A stretch of DNA of 42,200 nt. Origin: Stentor coeruleus. Lineage: Eukaryota; Ciliophora; Heterotrichea; Heterotrichida; Stentoridae. Under the pieces are notes generated by a model. The model ran no database searches. It had not been told where the DNA came from and was given only the letters and a program-made list of their open reading frames with translations. The position numbers and the translations under genes were made by a program. The DNA lies in contig MPUH01000638.1 of NCBI GenBank assembly GCA_001970955.1, positions 1 to 42,200 on the forward strand, written 5' to 3'. The stretch's first letter is position 1; each line of letters starts with the position of its first letter. Below, one piece after another: positions 27,495-37,264 of the stretch.

Positions 27495-28802
27495 CTAGCA
27501 TATTGATCTTAAAGCAAAAGTAAATGTTCCTTCTTCTATATTCTTAATAATCTGTAAAATCAAATTAATAGGAATCATTGTGCCAACTAGGATAAGCATT
27601 CCACCAAGGACAAAAACTAGCAAAGAAGCTCTTTTGTATTTGTCCATAACCTTTTTGATTCCGAAAATTCCAACACAAGATCCAATAACTGATATAGTGA
27701 ATAATAAAAACCCTTCTTTAGCTCCAATAAGCCCAGCCATTGAGAATTGTATGAAAGATGAGATAGATGTCATGAATACAAAAACATTACATGAAGCTGT
27801 TGATACTTCTGGTAACATGCCATATACTATAAGGATTGGATTTAGTACTAAACCTCCACCTATACCAAGAGAACCAGCGAGTAAACCAGTAATAAAGGTC
27901 ACTATTGGGAGTATATAAATAACTTTGCCCTCTAACTTGAATTCATGGGGTTTAGATTCTGAATTGCTTGTTTTTCTCGATATATAAACTGCAGTAAAAG
28001 CGGTCTGCAGCAAGACAATTCCAAAATACCCAATAATTACCCCAAAGTACTCTGATGAGCATTGCTCAATACCAACAATTGAATGAAATTCTTTATCTCC
28101 TTTGACCATGCTGAAAATAATAAGCAGTAATAGACTAAAAATTATGAGTATTTTCGGTGTCCATGAGTCATCTGCAGGTTCAGTTTGCCCTATTAATGAC
28201 TCGTGAAGCTCTTTGCTTTGAGATTTAGCTTCAGATTCCTTTCTATAAAGTTCAATAGCTTTAGTAAGAGTCACATATGATATTATCCAAAGAAGGATTG
28301 ATAATCCTAATAAAGTCATCCAGCCTTGAGCTATACGGGTAAGTAAAGATCCAGTTGAAGACCCCGCTACAAGACAGCCACTTATAAAAGCTACTAGATT
28401 ATAGTCTATTAGTGGTCCACCTTTGTAAGGATGCTTAAATGACATTTTGATTGTTGAAGCTACCAAACTTCCTCCCAAAATAGTCGCTTGAGATACTGCC
28501 AAAGCATGGGTATTTTCATAATACATCAAATAAAGTAACACACATATGGTTAGAGGGCCGCCACCAATTCCAGCGGAATTCGCTAGAGCAGTAATAAAAA
28601 AGATTATGATGTATGATCCTATTTCATTACTCAAAGGAACTTCAACAGTCTCAACTTCCAATGTATTTCCTTGGCTGTCAACTGATCCTGAAACTAGAAT
28701 CAAGCTCAGAACTAAAAAATACAGCCATAATTTCATTTTATATATCAGAATATTTGGAATTGATATGAAAAGAAATGAAAAATATGTAAAAAATTTAGTC
28801 AT
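27495..28802 (-). CDS. TauE/SafE family membrane permease
   Basis: 435 aa from the first ATG; an internal ATG at 28736 (residue 23) starts a clean signal-peptide-like stretch MKLWLYFLVLSLILVSGSVD and may be the real start (413 aa). TauE/SafE proteins are about 8-9-helix permeases linked in bacteria to export of sulfite or sulfonates; the ciliate substrate is unknown. The two signature Gly-rich loops are present: AGIGGGPLT in the N-terminal half and LGIGGGLVLNP in the C-terminal half. A hydrophilic linker (EAKSQSKELHESLIGQTEPA) separates the halves. TAG stop. Confidence 0.85.
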   Translation of the reverse strand: MTKFFTYFSFLFISIPNILIYKMKLWLYFLVLSLILVSGSVDSQGNTLEVETVEVPLSNEIGSYIIIFFITALANSAGIGGGPLTICVLLYLMYYENTHALAVSQATILGGSLVASTIKMSFKHPYKGGPLIDYNLVAFISGCLVAGSSTGSLLTRIAQGWMTLLGLSILLWIISYVTLTKAIELYRKESEAKSQSKELHESLIGQTEPADDSWTPKILIIFSLLLLIIFSMVKGDKEFHSIVGIEQCSSEYFGVIIGYFGIVLLQTAFTAVYISRKTSNSESKPHEFKLEGKVIYILPIVTFITGLLAGSLGIGGGLVLNPILIVYGMLPEVSTASCNVFVFMTSISSFIQFSMAGLIGAKEGFLLFTISVIGSCVGIFGIKKVMDKYKRASLLVFVLGGMLILVGTMIPINLILQIIKNIEEGTFTFALRSIC

Positions 28803-29690
28803 AATTAAAACTTTTTCATTTCAAATATATTTTGAAAATTTATCAAGACAAATTTTATGTTAGAATTCTAAAATAATAATTTAGTTGGTTAGTTATTTAA
28901 AGTGGGGGAAATAAATATTGGTAATGACAATCCAATAGGCATAGGAATAAAATTTTGTGATGATATTTTAGTTTATGAAGTTTATAGATGATATATTATA
29001 ATTTTTTGATATTTTGGAAATGAACTTGAAGTGTTGATCTTAATTTATAATTATTTTTTGCTAGAAATATTGCAGATAAATTTATGGAACAGAAGTTAGT
29101 CAAAATGGATTTTGTCTAGATTAATTATTAGATATGTTTAAAGTATTAAATTAAATATCTCTTCGTTGGATTTACTAATGAATTAAATATTACTGACTTA
29201 ATTTACTCTTTAAAATGAATATTAAGTTTAGGAGTATAATAATACTTTTCAAAATATGATTATATTTTGTATTTAAGTAAATTACTACAATCTTTAGCTT
29301 AAAATCTCCAATTGGTATTGCGGAAATCACTATAAACAAAATATTTTTGACCCTTTATGCATTTTTTTAAAATTTTAATCAGCATTCAAATTAATAAATT
29401 TCAAATCCAAGTTTTTTAATCAAACTTACTTATATTGCAAAAGCTTAACCATTTAGCTCTTTGCAATTAGTCACATTCCCTTATTTAATAAACAAAAAAA
29501 TACTGATACTTACAAAAGAAAATGGTTAGATCTTATTAGAGTTTTATTTTCAACAGATAATTTATATTTACCTCAAATGACTTCAATATTTTTATTTATG
29601 CAGTAACTTCTTTTTACAATCTACAGGATTTTCAAGTCTTATTTGTCTTAAATTATATTATAAGTGCCATTAATATATTATTTGGTGCAT
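28803..29690. other. Spacer
   Basis: About 890 bp between the TauE/SafE start and the kinase relic. No gene, RNA or repeat recognised; AT-rich throughout. Confidence 0.4.
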
Positions 29691-29970
29691 GCGCTGTAAA
29701 TTATAAACAACATCTCAAAGAAGACCACTCTTTAGATGAGTACACATTCATAATGGAAATCAATAAAGTTTATAATATATAGGAATACTACGGCTCAGGT
29801 AATTATGGAATTGCAACTAGAGCTATATTAATAGCAGATGCAAGTCAAAAATTAGCAAAGACTTTATAAGAAATACAGATCATCCTTGCCATGAAGTGGA
29901 AATTCAGCTTTGCATCATCCTAATATTATAAAGATCTATTAGATTTCTTTCAGAAGATGATGTTCTCTAA
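29691..29970 (+). pseudogene. CDPK-type protein kinase pseudogene (N-terminal fragment)
   Basis: Reading from 29691: (F)GACAVNYKQHLKEDH, then EYTFIMEINKVYNI, TAG, EYYGSGNYG, a decayed ATP-Lys region, and TAA before EIQIILAM. After a frameshift comes LHHPNIIKIY (29920-29949), and after another shift FLSEDDVL (29944-29967), then TAA. These are the ordered landmarks of a CDPK N-lobe: MGxC acylation site (Met changed to Phe), glycine loop, alpha-C Glu and HPNI. No kinase C-lobe or EF-hands follow. At least two in-frame stops and two frameshifts make it dead. The intact CDPK in this window (37265-38719) is related but not its direct parent. Confidence 0.7.
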
Positions 29971-30384
29971 ATTTCAATTCTAAATAGTTTATAACTCCAG
30001 AGGGTGAAATTGAACGAAAAAAAAGAAAGGCTAGGAACCCAGAGAAAAAATCAGTTGAAAGATAATACAAATTACTAGACAAGAAAAAATGGAAGATGAA
30101 GGAATAAGGGGGGTTTTGTAAAGCATTAAACTAGACTATGCACTTTTCAGACTTGCTTATGTGCTTTCATTGTGCCACTTATGAATTAGTCTACTGGCAG
30201 AGCACAGAAATTGAGTATATACGCCTAAAAATAAAAAAAATATTAATTTAAAATATCAGCATGATGAATATAACTGGAATACAAAGTATAATATAGTTAT
30301 TCCAAACTAATTTATATTTTAGCATACTATTATTAGCATAATCTAGCAATAAAAATTATTTAGTTAAGTTTATTTTACTCATAA
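29971..30384. other. Spacer upstream of PACRG
   Basis: A Lys/Glu-rich frame near 29995-30055 may be more relic sequence, but I cannot connect it to the kinase. Otherwise nothing recognised. Confidence 0.3.
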
Positions 30385-31152
30385 ATGGATTTATTTCCAA
30401 ACTCTAGAGCTAGTCGCCCATTGAGCGCAACTTCACGGTCTAAACCTATGCCTATGTTTACAAAAGGCCTTGGAGGTTCTTCAAGTTCAATTGCCCCTAA
30501 GCCACAAAGAAAAAATTCTAACCCTCCTCCATCTAGAGTCTTTAAACGGCAAAGGTAATTTTAATTTAGACAAACTGAAATTCCTCCAACTACCTTTCAT
30601 ATGTTTTATGATCGTGGCGATTTGCCTTTAGCTGTGTGTTTTAAAGGGGCAACAAGGAAGATTATATGGAAAGTTGATGTTGAACTCCTTGACCTTCACC
30701 ATTATCTTCCTATGTTCTTTGAAGGACTAAGAGAAACTAAAGACCCTTATAGATTCCTAGCTGATAAAGCAATAGATGACCTACTTGAAAAATGTTCTCA
30801 TAAAGTCTTGCCGGTCTTGCCCCAATTGATTCTTCCTATTAAATTAGCCTTGTATACAAAAATCACAGATGTTGTTGTTGTAACTTTGAAGAAACTTCAG
30901 AAATTAGTCAAGTGTGGGAATTCTGTCGCAGAAGCACTTGTCCCATATTACAGACAAATAATGCCTGTTTTCAATCTACTAAAAAATAAACGAGTAAGTC
31001 TTGGAGACAAAATTGAATATAGTCAGTATAAAAATATCAACATAAGTGATCTCATCCAGGAAACCCTTGAGCTTTTTGAAACCTATGGCGGTGAGGACGC
31101 ATTCATCAATATCAAGTATATGGTGCCAACTTACGAATCCTGTTTATTCTAG
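30385..31152 (+). CDS. PACRG: PACRG (Parkin co-regulated gene protein), axonemal inner-junction protein
   Basis: Exons 30385-30554 and 30570-31152, 250 aa, TAG stop. PACRG sits at the inner junction between the A and B tubules of ciliary doublets and helps close the B-tubule. The first about 50 residues are a basic Ser/Pro-rich tail as in other PACRGs. After VFKRQRQTEIPPTTFHMFYD come the hallmark motifs YDRGDLPLAV, WKVDVELLDLHHYLPMFFEG and LRETKDPYRFLADKAIDDLL, then HEAT-like helices and EDAFINIKYMVPTYESCLF near the C-terminus, the usual PACRG end. Length and motif order fit a complete gene. Confidence 0.95.
30555..30569 (+). other. 15-nt intron in PACRG
   Basis: GTAATTTTAATTTAG. Retention stops translation at once (AGG TAA). 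Splicing gives FKRQ-RQTEIPPTTFHMFYDRG, continuous with the conserved PACRG core. Confidence 0.95.
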
Positions 31153-31844
31153 CATAATTCTGTGATTCTAATTAAAATCTTCTAAAACTATTAACGATTT
31201 TGAAAAAAATTTTCTCAGGGAATAACTGAATCATGATTTCATCGCAATGGACTAACCATCTGAAAGTACAAATTCCTCGGCTTGTTTCCCAGTAAATTTT
31301 TTTCTTTAACATGACTATTTCCTTTAGTCTTTTCAATAGCCTTATGCAATTGCAGAATCCTTTCTCCAAATTCCTTTTGCCCAATTCTTAGAATTCTCAC
31401 TCAATGGAGTTAGTGAGTCAATTCTTGCATTATATCTTTGGACCGCAAACCAAAAAAAAAACTGATTTCTCTTTCCAGATTAGATGAGAAGGAGATAAAA
31501 AAACCGATTTTAATATTAATCTCTTATTTTGGCTGAGGTTCATTGATTCTAAAGGCTTATGCCAGGTGTAAACTCATTTCCACTATTATTTATGTGATTA
31601 ATGTTGAAAATAAATTATTTTCTTTAACTGTACCTTTGCATATTTTTAGTTTTTATACTAATAGGTGAAGGATTTGGACTCGATATTTATTTCCATTTTC
31701 CATTTTTTAACAACTTCTATCAATCACTGCATCTTTGAAAGAACTCTCTCAATTTTTCACGCTGGCAGTACATATAAAAAATCTTAACACAAGTTTTTCA
31801 GACTTTTAAATTTATTCATACTTCTTAATCCAAATGAAAAATGC
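31153..31844. other. Convergent spacer
   Basis: Between the PACRG 3' end and the eIF6 3' end. A 70-codon minus frame at 31172-31384 has no recognisable motif and I do not call it. Nothing else seen. Confidence 0.45.
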
Positions 31845-32579
31845 CTACAAATTATCTACGAGCCCAGTACGGACTCCAGCTTGTCCTCCCCCTTGTTTGA
31901 CTTCATTAAGCCTGAAGATATTTTCAATAACCGAGATTTCTGTTGAAGTCGTGTCTGCACCACAGAAAGCGCTCCAATCATTGACGACTAGACCAGCAGC
32001 AATAACATCGCTTCCACGATTAACAGTCCCAGCACACAAAGGGATTTGTAAAAGTGAGCTTAATTCATCTAATTCTTCAATAGAAACCATCGGATGTACA
32101 AGACCTCCTTGATTAGAAAGAGAACAGTAGCTGCCAACAAGGACATTCCCAGCGACCATCGTTCTGAAAACCTCAACTTTTAGTGTATCTGCAATAATAT
32201 CTTCAGTTTCTTTATCTAAGTCAGGGTGAATTAATGCAACATAATCATTGCATGCTATACAATTACCTAAGGCTGAAAGTCTTTCTTCTACTCTTTCGAT
32301 TTTGATTGAGTCTGGAAGCGAGTTACGAAGAAGCTGTAATTCATTGTCTGTTGTTATACTTGGGACTAGAAGGCCATTTGAGTTTCCTGATGTGACCCTA
32401 CCAACAATTCTAGTACCTGCTATTGATGTGTGGATCACTGGGATGTGGCCTGCAAGCTCACTTTCGAAAACGCTGTAGAAGTTTTCGTTTCCTCCAACTG
32501 CAACCATACAGTATTTGTTGGTCAGTTTGGAAAAAACACCCACTTCATTCGAGTTCTCAAACATAGTCCTGGTGGCCAT
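31845..32579 (-). CDS. EIF6: Eukaryotic translation initiation factor 6
   Basis: 244 aa against about 245 in human: full length. eIF6 binds the 60S subunit at uL14, is needed for nucleolar 60S maturation, and blocks premature joining to 40S until released by SBDS/EFL1. The sequence shows the pentein-fold repeats and family signatures: [20 protein letters not shown] at the start, [54 protein letters not shown] and [19 protein letters not shown]. Start ATG gives MATRTMFEN, usual for the family (MAVRxxFEN). TAG stop, no intron. Confidence 0.97.
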   Translation of the reverse strand: MATRTMFENSNEVGVFSKLTNKYCMVAVGGNENFYSVFESELAGHIPVIHTSIAGTRIVGRVTSGNSNGLLVPSITTDNELQLLRNSLPDSIKIERVEERLSALGNCIACNDYVALIHPDLDKETEDIIADTLKVEVFRTMVAGNVLVGSYCSLSNQGGLVHPMVSIEELDELSSLLQIPLCAGTVNRGSDVIAAGLVVNDWSAFCGADTTSTEISVIENIFRLNEVKQGGGQAGVRTGLVDNL

Positions 32580-33523
32580 GATATTTATTTATATGTAAAG
32601 TTTATATAAGAAGAATTTTGTAGGACTCAGATGGTGAAAAGTTTAATTAGAGCTTTTATCTTGGAGATATAATAATGTTGATCCTTTATCCTTCTAATAT
32701 TACTTGATAAGATGATTTCAGTTTGCCGAAAAAGGAAGACTTTTTGATTAGGGAAGACCACTTTGTTGGTCCAGTTATAATTTGGAAATTGTCTGATCAA
32801 AAAAACATGATGAGAATATATTTAAATTCAAAATAAACTCCAAAGATTTTAGAGATAAATAATGAATTTATCCGATATTATGAATGTAGAGTGTAATTCA
32901 CGAATCTCATTAAGTGTAATATAATAGATAAATTGATTTATCATTAGCTATATAATCGTTATAAATTATAGTTTAAGAGAATATTCAACACATAGCTAAT
33001 ATAAAAATCAGTTCGAGAAATTAAAGATGTGAATAGAATCTATCCTAAATTTATTTTGCATTCAATCTAAGTCTAGATGAGTCATTCTCGCTAGGATGCC
33101 TAATTAAATTGAGTAGTTTTATGATTTATTACGATTTTCATAAAAGAAGCAATTATTTTGGTGCTATAAAAAATTATATACCTGAACATCATCTAGCAAT
33201 ATTTACAAATTTGCGAGTATTTGTGCTCACAATTCCCTGACATAAAGTACCAATATTAGATCTTAAGACTAGTCAGATGAAGAGATAGCTTATATTTTAT
33301 TGATAATCTATTTAACACTAAGCCAATTATTACCTTTTTGATATCATAGGGTTATAATTATTTTCTTAAATATATTATTTAATAAATAGTATATTGATAA
33401 TTGCTTGTGATTCAAAATAATTTTACTTGCAAATAAACACTACACAAAACTATTTAAAGTATACATTTTTCAGCTTTAATAAAAATAGCGCTTCTTAAAC
33501 TAATCCTACACAAACTAATGCAC
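32580..33523. other. Spacer between eIF6 and NEK genes
   Basis: About 940 bp. Two short coding-like frames on the plus strand (32711-32833, and 33121-33240 starting MIYYDFHKRSNYFG) are isolated and unrecognised. The second is followed, after TGA, by ILDLKTSQMKR, vaguely like a kelch blade. I do not call them genes. Confidence 0.35.
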
Positions 33524-34873
33524 TTATTTTCTATATCTTGGTGGATTATCAAGTGCTGCCTCACTAAGAACTCTTTCAATAACTACTCCTCTTGGCAAAA
33601 GTTTTGGTGTTCCAGATTCACCGCTCATAACATTAGCTCCAGCATTCAAAAGCGGCCTATTAGCTTTCCTTTCATCTCCATAGCTATTCTGTCGATTAAG
33701 TTTTCTATCTAATGAAATGTCAATTTGATATTTCTGTTGTTCATTTCTATCTGCTGAAAGTTCATTTCCACCATATCGATGTGCATCACTGTATTCTTGT
33801 TTATACCCATAACGAGGTAATCCTGGGGGGAGTTTTTGTTGTGGCCTAAAATCAGCCCTTCTGTTTTCAACAGAAACTTGCCTTTGTCGGCCTAATGATT
33901 CTGCGCGCTCAGAATCCTCATGTGTATGATTGATGCTTTTCCCACGACTTCTTCGTGCACCTTCATAATTAGGTGCAGGAAGTCTAGAACTAAGTTCTTT
34001 TAAACTTGGAACGTATTTTATAGTACTAAGGAGATCATTCTTTGATAACTCTACGCCAATACCACGCATATGCCTTCTTACCATATCTTGTTCAAGAATT
34101 TTTTGACAACTAGGTCTAGCGACTGGGTTAACTTGAAGCATTTGGCTAATTATGTTGCTTAAATCATGAGAATACCCTGGTGGGATTGGCGGATAGATTC
34201 CTTTTATAACTTTATCATAAAGCCCTTTCATATCATTTGCCATAAAAGGTGGTCGCTGAGCAGCCATTTCATAAATCACACAGCCTACAGACCAAATGTC
34301 AGAACTTGAATTGTAAGGTTTATCTCGCCAAACCTCTGGGCAGGCATAATATGGCGTTCCTGTTTGAGTCACAGCTAAGCCATGCTTATTAACTTTAGAA
34401 ACGTTGAGGTCACCTATTTTTATGATTCCTTTGCTTAAGAAAATATTGGCTGACTATATGGAAATTACCTTAATATCTCTGTGGAGTATGCGATTAGAGT
34501 GAAGTGATGCTAAACCTTGACATATTTGAATCAGATAATCCCAAATATCTACTTCTAGAAATTTTGTCCGCATTTTCTTATGGTTTTCTATTTTTGCTAG
34601 AAGGTCGCCACCTTCAGCAAATTCTGTTATTATGCAGAGGCAGGTGCCTTCATCAAAAAAGGCTTCTTTGTAAGCTATTATGTTTTGATGTTCAAACGAT
34701 GCTAAGAGTCGAACTTCATTGAGAGCATTTTCTTTTTCTTTTGAAGACATTGGGCCGAACTTCACTTTTTTCATTGCATAGATTTCCTTGTCGGACTTTC
34801 GCCTTACTTTAAATACTTGTGCAAATGCTCCTTCACCCAATTTTCCAATTACTTCGAACTGACTCAAAGACAT
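33524..34873 (-). CDS. NEK-family Ser/Thr kinase with DLN in place of DFG
   Basis: Exons 34873-34469 and 34453-33524, 444 aa, TAA stop. NEK kinases act at basal bodies, cilia and in mitosis, and ciliates have many. Kinase domain residues about 6-270: glycine loop GEGAFA (13-18), ATP lysine K35 in YAMKK, HRDIKSAN with catalytic D133, metal-binding D150 in GDLNVSK, then TQTGTPYYACPEVW, SSDIWSVGCVIYEM and the NEK-typical PPIPPGYSHDLSNIISQMLQ. DLN replaces DFG, but the Asp is kept, so activity is plausible. The tail (about 270-444) is basic and Arg/Gln-rich, low-complexity, without a coiled coil. Its 5' flank carries a purine minisatellite. Confidence 0.9.
34454..34468 (-). other. 15-nt intron in the NEK gene, inside the catalytic loop
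   Basis: GTAATTTCCATATAG. It interrupts HRDIK|SANIF. Retention gives VISI then TAG, which would cut the kinase right after the HRD motif; removal restores the loop exactly. Confidence 0.95.
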
Positions 34874-34910
34874 TTTATATATTCAACTATACTTTAATGG
34901 ATCTCCACAA

Positions 34911-35105
34911 TGAGGAGGATGTGGAGGAGGGATTCAGAGGTGGTGATAGAGTGGAGGATGTGGAGGAGTATTGAGAAGTGGTGATGGAGGAGGATGTGGA
35001 AGAGGATTCAGAGGTGGTGATGGAGTGAAGGATAGAGGATAGAGGAGTATATTGAGGGTGATGAAGGAGTGGTAGAGGATTTGGAGGATGTGGAGGAGGT
35101 AGAGA
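34911..35105. repeat. Purine-only degenerate minisatellite in a divergent promoter
   Basis: About five imperfect units, roughly 36-39 bp, of the type GAGGATGTGGAGGAG...GAGGTGGTGATGGAG. My count for 34911-35100 is 93 G and 2 C. It lies 38 bp upstream of the NEK ATG (minus) and about 275 bp upstream of the RBR ATG (plus). Not coding: stops in the plus frames I followed, and no homologous protein. Confidence 0.85.
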
Positions 35106-35378
35106 TAATTTTTTTAAAACTACAAAATAATTTGTAAGGTGGACAAAGCAATTTTCACATAAATAAAGAATTGGATAGACTTATTTCTGATGTCATTTTA
35201 GTCTTTTTATTATCTCACTTCTGCTTCCTTACTTTGCCAATTTTTTAGTGAATGCTGTTAACTTTTTCTTCTTGCTCTCTACTTGTAAATTAAAACAATA
35301 TTTTTTCCAAATATTGAATAAATTCTATAAATTTTCTGACTAATATATTCACTCGAAAAAAATTCTGATTATATTAAT

Positions 35379-36482
35379 ATGGGAGATACAATGACATGGA
35401 ATCTGATGCTATTGCAGGAGAAGATAAACCTAGCTATGAGAAATCCAATCAAAATGAAACAAGAAGAAAAGCTTTTCATCGAATTTGTATCTGTGCTTCA
35501 AAAGTCTCTTTATAGACCTTATGCAATTTCAAAAAAACGAGGCTGTGAGCAATGTTTTAAACCTCTTGAAGGTATAAAAAACACAATAGACTTGCCATGT
35601 AACCACAAGATCTGTTCAGAAGCCTGTTATAAATTACGTGTAAAAGATTGTATTGATGAAAATTTACTAAGAGCTGATACTTTGACATGCCCATGCGGAG
35701 AACTTATACCTAAACGTATAACTGTAGGAGTCTATGGAGGTCAAGGAAAATTTTCTGAATACATAAACAGATTATCAATTATGTTTGAGCCTAAGCTAAT
35801 GTGTGGAATATGTGGCTCTGAATATCCAGCAAGCAAGTTTATAACATTAAATTGTGATCATCGATTTTGTATTGACTGTGTTAAAATGCTCCTAGACTAT
35901 CTTATTAATGATGGTAAAGTAGGTGACCAGATAACTTGTGGAGAATGTAATAATCCTGTTGATCCTCAGATCATTTATACAATCATTGATGAAGATACTA
36001 AAGAAAAGTATGATACATTCTTAATGAAAAATCTTCAAGCAGTTTCTGGAGAGTCGTATGTAGTTTGCATTGGAAAGCCAGGTGTAAATTGTAATTATGC
36101 TCAATTTATTTCTGTAGATCGAGATTCATATACTTGCCCAGAATGTGGAGTTTCCTTCTGTCCAAAGTGCAAGCTTAATGTACATCCAAAGATTACCTGT
36201 GAACAGCAAAAAATTCTTCAAAGCACTGATGATCCAATGATAAAAGAGGCTATTAACAATGGAACCATGAGGCTTTGTGCTTGGTGCACAACACCTGTTG
36301 AGCGTAGCAAAGGTTGCAAATATATAACTTGCGAATCAGAATTTTGTAAAGGAAAAAGATATTTCTGTTGGGATTGTAATGCAAAGCTTACAAAAAAGCA
36401 TGAGGAACATGAATGTGTATCTGAGGATGTTATTAGCAACAAGATAAAGAAATTCATTAGAAATCTTTTTAGCTTTAGATAA
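35379..36482 (+). CDS. RBR (RING-IBR-RING) E3 ubiquitin ligase with an extra N-terminal RING-like module
   Basis: 367 aa, single exon, TAA stop. Canonical RBR set: RING1 with C142, C145, C159, H161, C164, C167, C187, C190; IBR with C230, C238, C253, C256, C261, C264, H269, C274; RING2 with C300, C303, then C313 in SKGCKYITC, and C318, C323, C330, C333. C313 is at the catalytic position (10 after C303, as in HHARI). Unusually, residues 56-106 form a further Cys/His cluster (C56, C59, C74, H76, C79, C83, C104, C106), like a degenerate RING. The C-terminus is short and basic, with no membrane helix, unlike the other RBR at 39897. Confidence 0.88.
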   Translation: MGDTMTWNLMLLQEKINLAMRNPIKMKQEEKLFIEFVSVLQKSLYRPYAISKKRGCEQCFKPLEGIKNTIDLPCNHKICSEACYKLRVKDCIDENLLRADTLTCPCGELIPKRITVGVYGGQGKFSEYINRLSIMFEPKLMCGICGSEYPASKFITLNCDHRFCIDCVKMLLDYLINDGKVGDQITCGECNNPVDPQIIYTIIDEDTKEKYDTFLMKNLQAVSGESYVVCIGKPGVNCNYAQFISVDRDSYTCPECGVSFCPKCKLNVHPKITCEQQKILQSTDDPMIKEAINNGTMRLCAWCTTPVERSKGCKYITCESEFCKGKRYFCWDCNAKLTKKHEEHECVSEDVISNKIKKFIRNLFSFR

Positions 36483-37264
36483 AGAATAAATTAAAAAATG
36501 GAACAAGCTTTTGGTATTATTGCTTAGGTTGTTTATGCATCTTTATATATGAGTTGAAGCCACTGTTAGGATGATACTACTCGATATATATTTAAGTGTT
36601 GATATGTATGCCACCTGTTCATAGTAGAATTCTTTCTGTTTTTTAGTCTCTCACATTCAATTGGGGGTATAGACAGCCAATATAGCCAGATGGCCAGTTT
36701 TGATTGCCTTGACTTTGCCTTTTTGACTAGTGGACAGCTAGTCTGAATTTTTTCTAGATTACAGTTTTTATCTATATATGCCTATACTGTATTTTAATCA
36801 ATCGCAGCTTGTTCTGAAGTAGGAGTAATTATGGATGATAGGGTGTAATTTATAAGGGCCTAGGCGAGTATAAGTTACTTCTAATATATTTTAACTTTCA
36901 TTTCATTGTATGCTAAATATTTTTATTGCCTTCTTATCTGTCTATATATGCTTATATAATCTATACTTAATGATGATGGATCTTATTTCTTTCAAAGTTT
37001 ATCAACAAGTTTACAAAATCTTTATGAAATTATTAGACAACAATAATATGAAGATTAAATAAAAATGAAATAAAGAGCCAAAATAAGAAATTTATATAAG
37101 TTATTAACTAATAATATTATCAAATAAATTTTAGATGATAAGAGATTATAATTGAATAACTGATACTTTAGTCAATTAAATCATACATCAATTCTAATTT
37201 TATTTTAGATAAATCAATATATTATTAAGGAAATTTGTTGCTTATCCTGACTTATAATAATAAA
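36483..37264. other. Convergent spacer with a less AT-rich patch and hairpin
   Basis: Between 3' ends of the RBR and CDPK genes. About 36640-36870 has more G+C than other spacers. It holds a perfect 6-bp inverted repeat, GACTAG-TGGACAG-CTAGTC, near 36734-36752, and a GGGCCTAGGC patch near 36857. No coding frame or known RNA recognised; it may be a transposon relic or an RNA gene. Confidence 0.35.

Noticed and set aside
31172-31384. 70-codon minus-strand frame next to PACRG
   Set aside because: No motif, no supporting context, and short enough to arise by chance.
33121-33288. Short frame MIYYDFHKRSNYFG... followed by ILDLKTSQMKR, considered as a kelch relic
   Set aside because: The resemblance to a kelch blade is too weak and covers only about ten residues.
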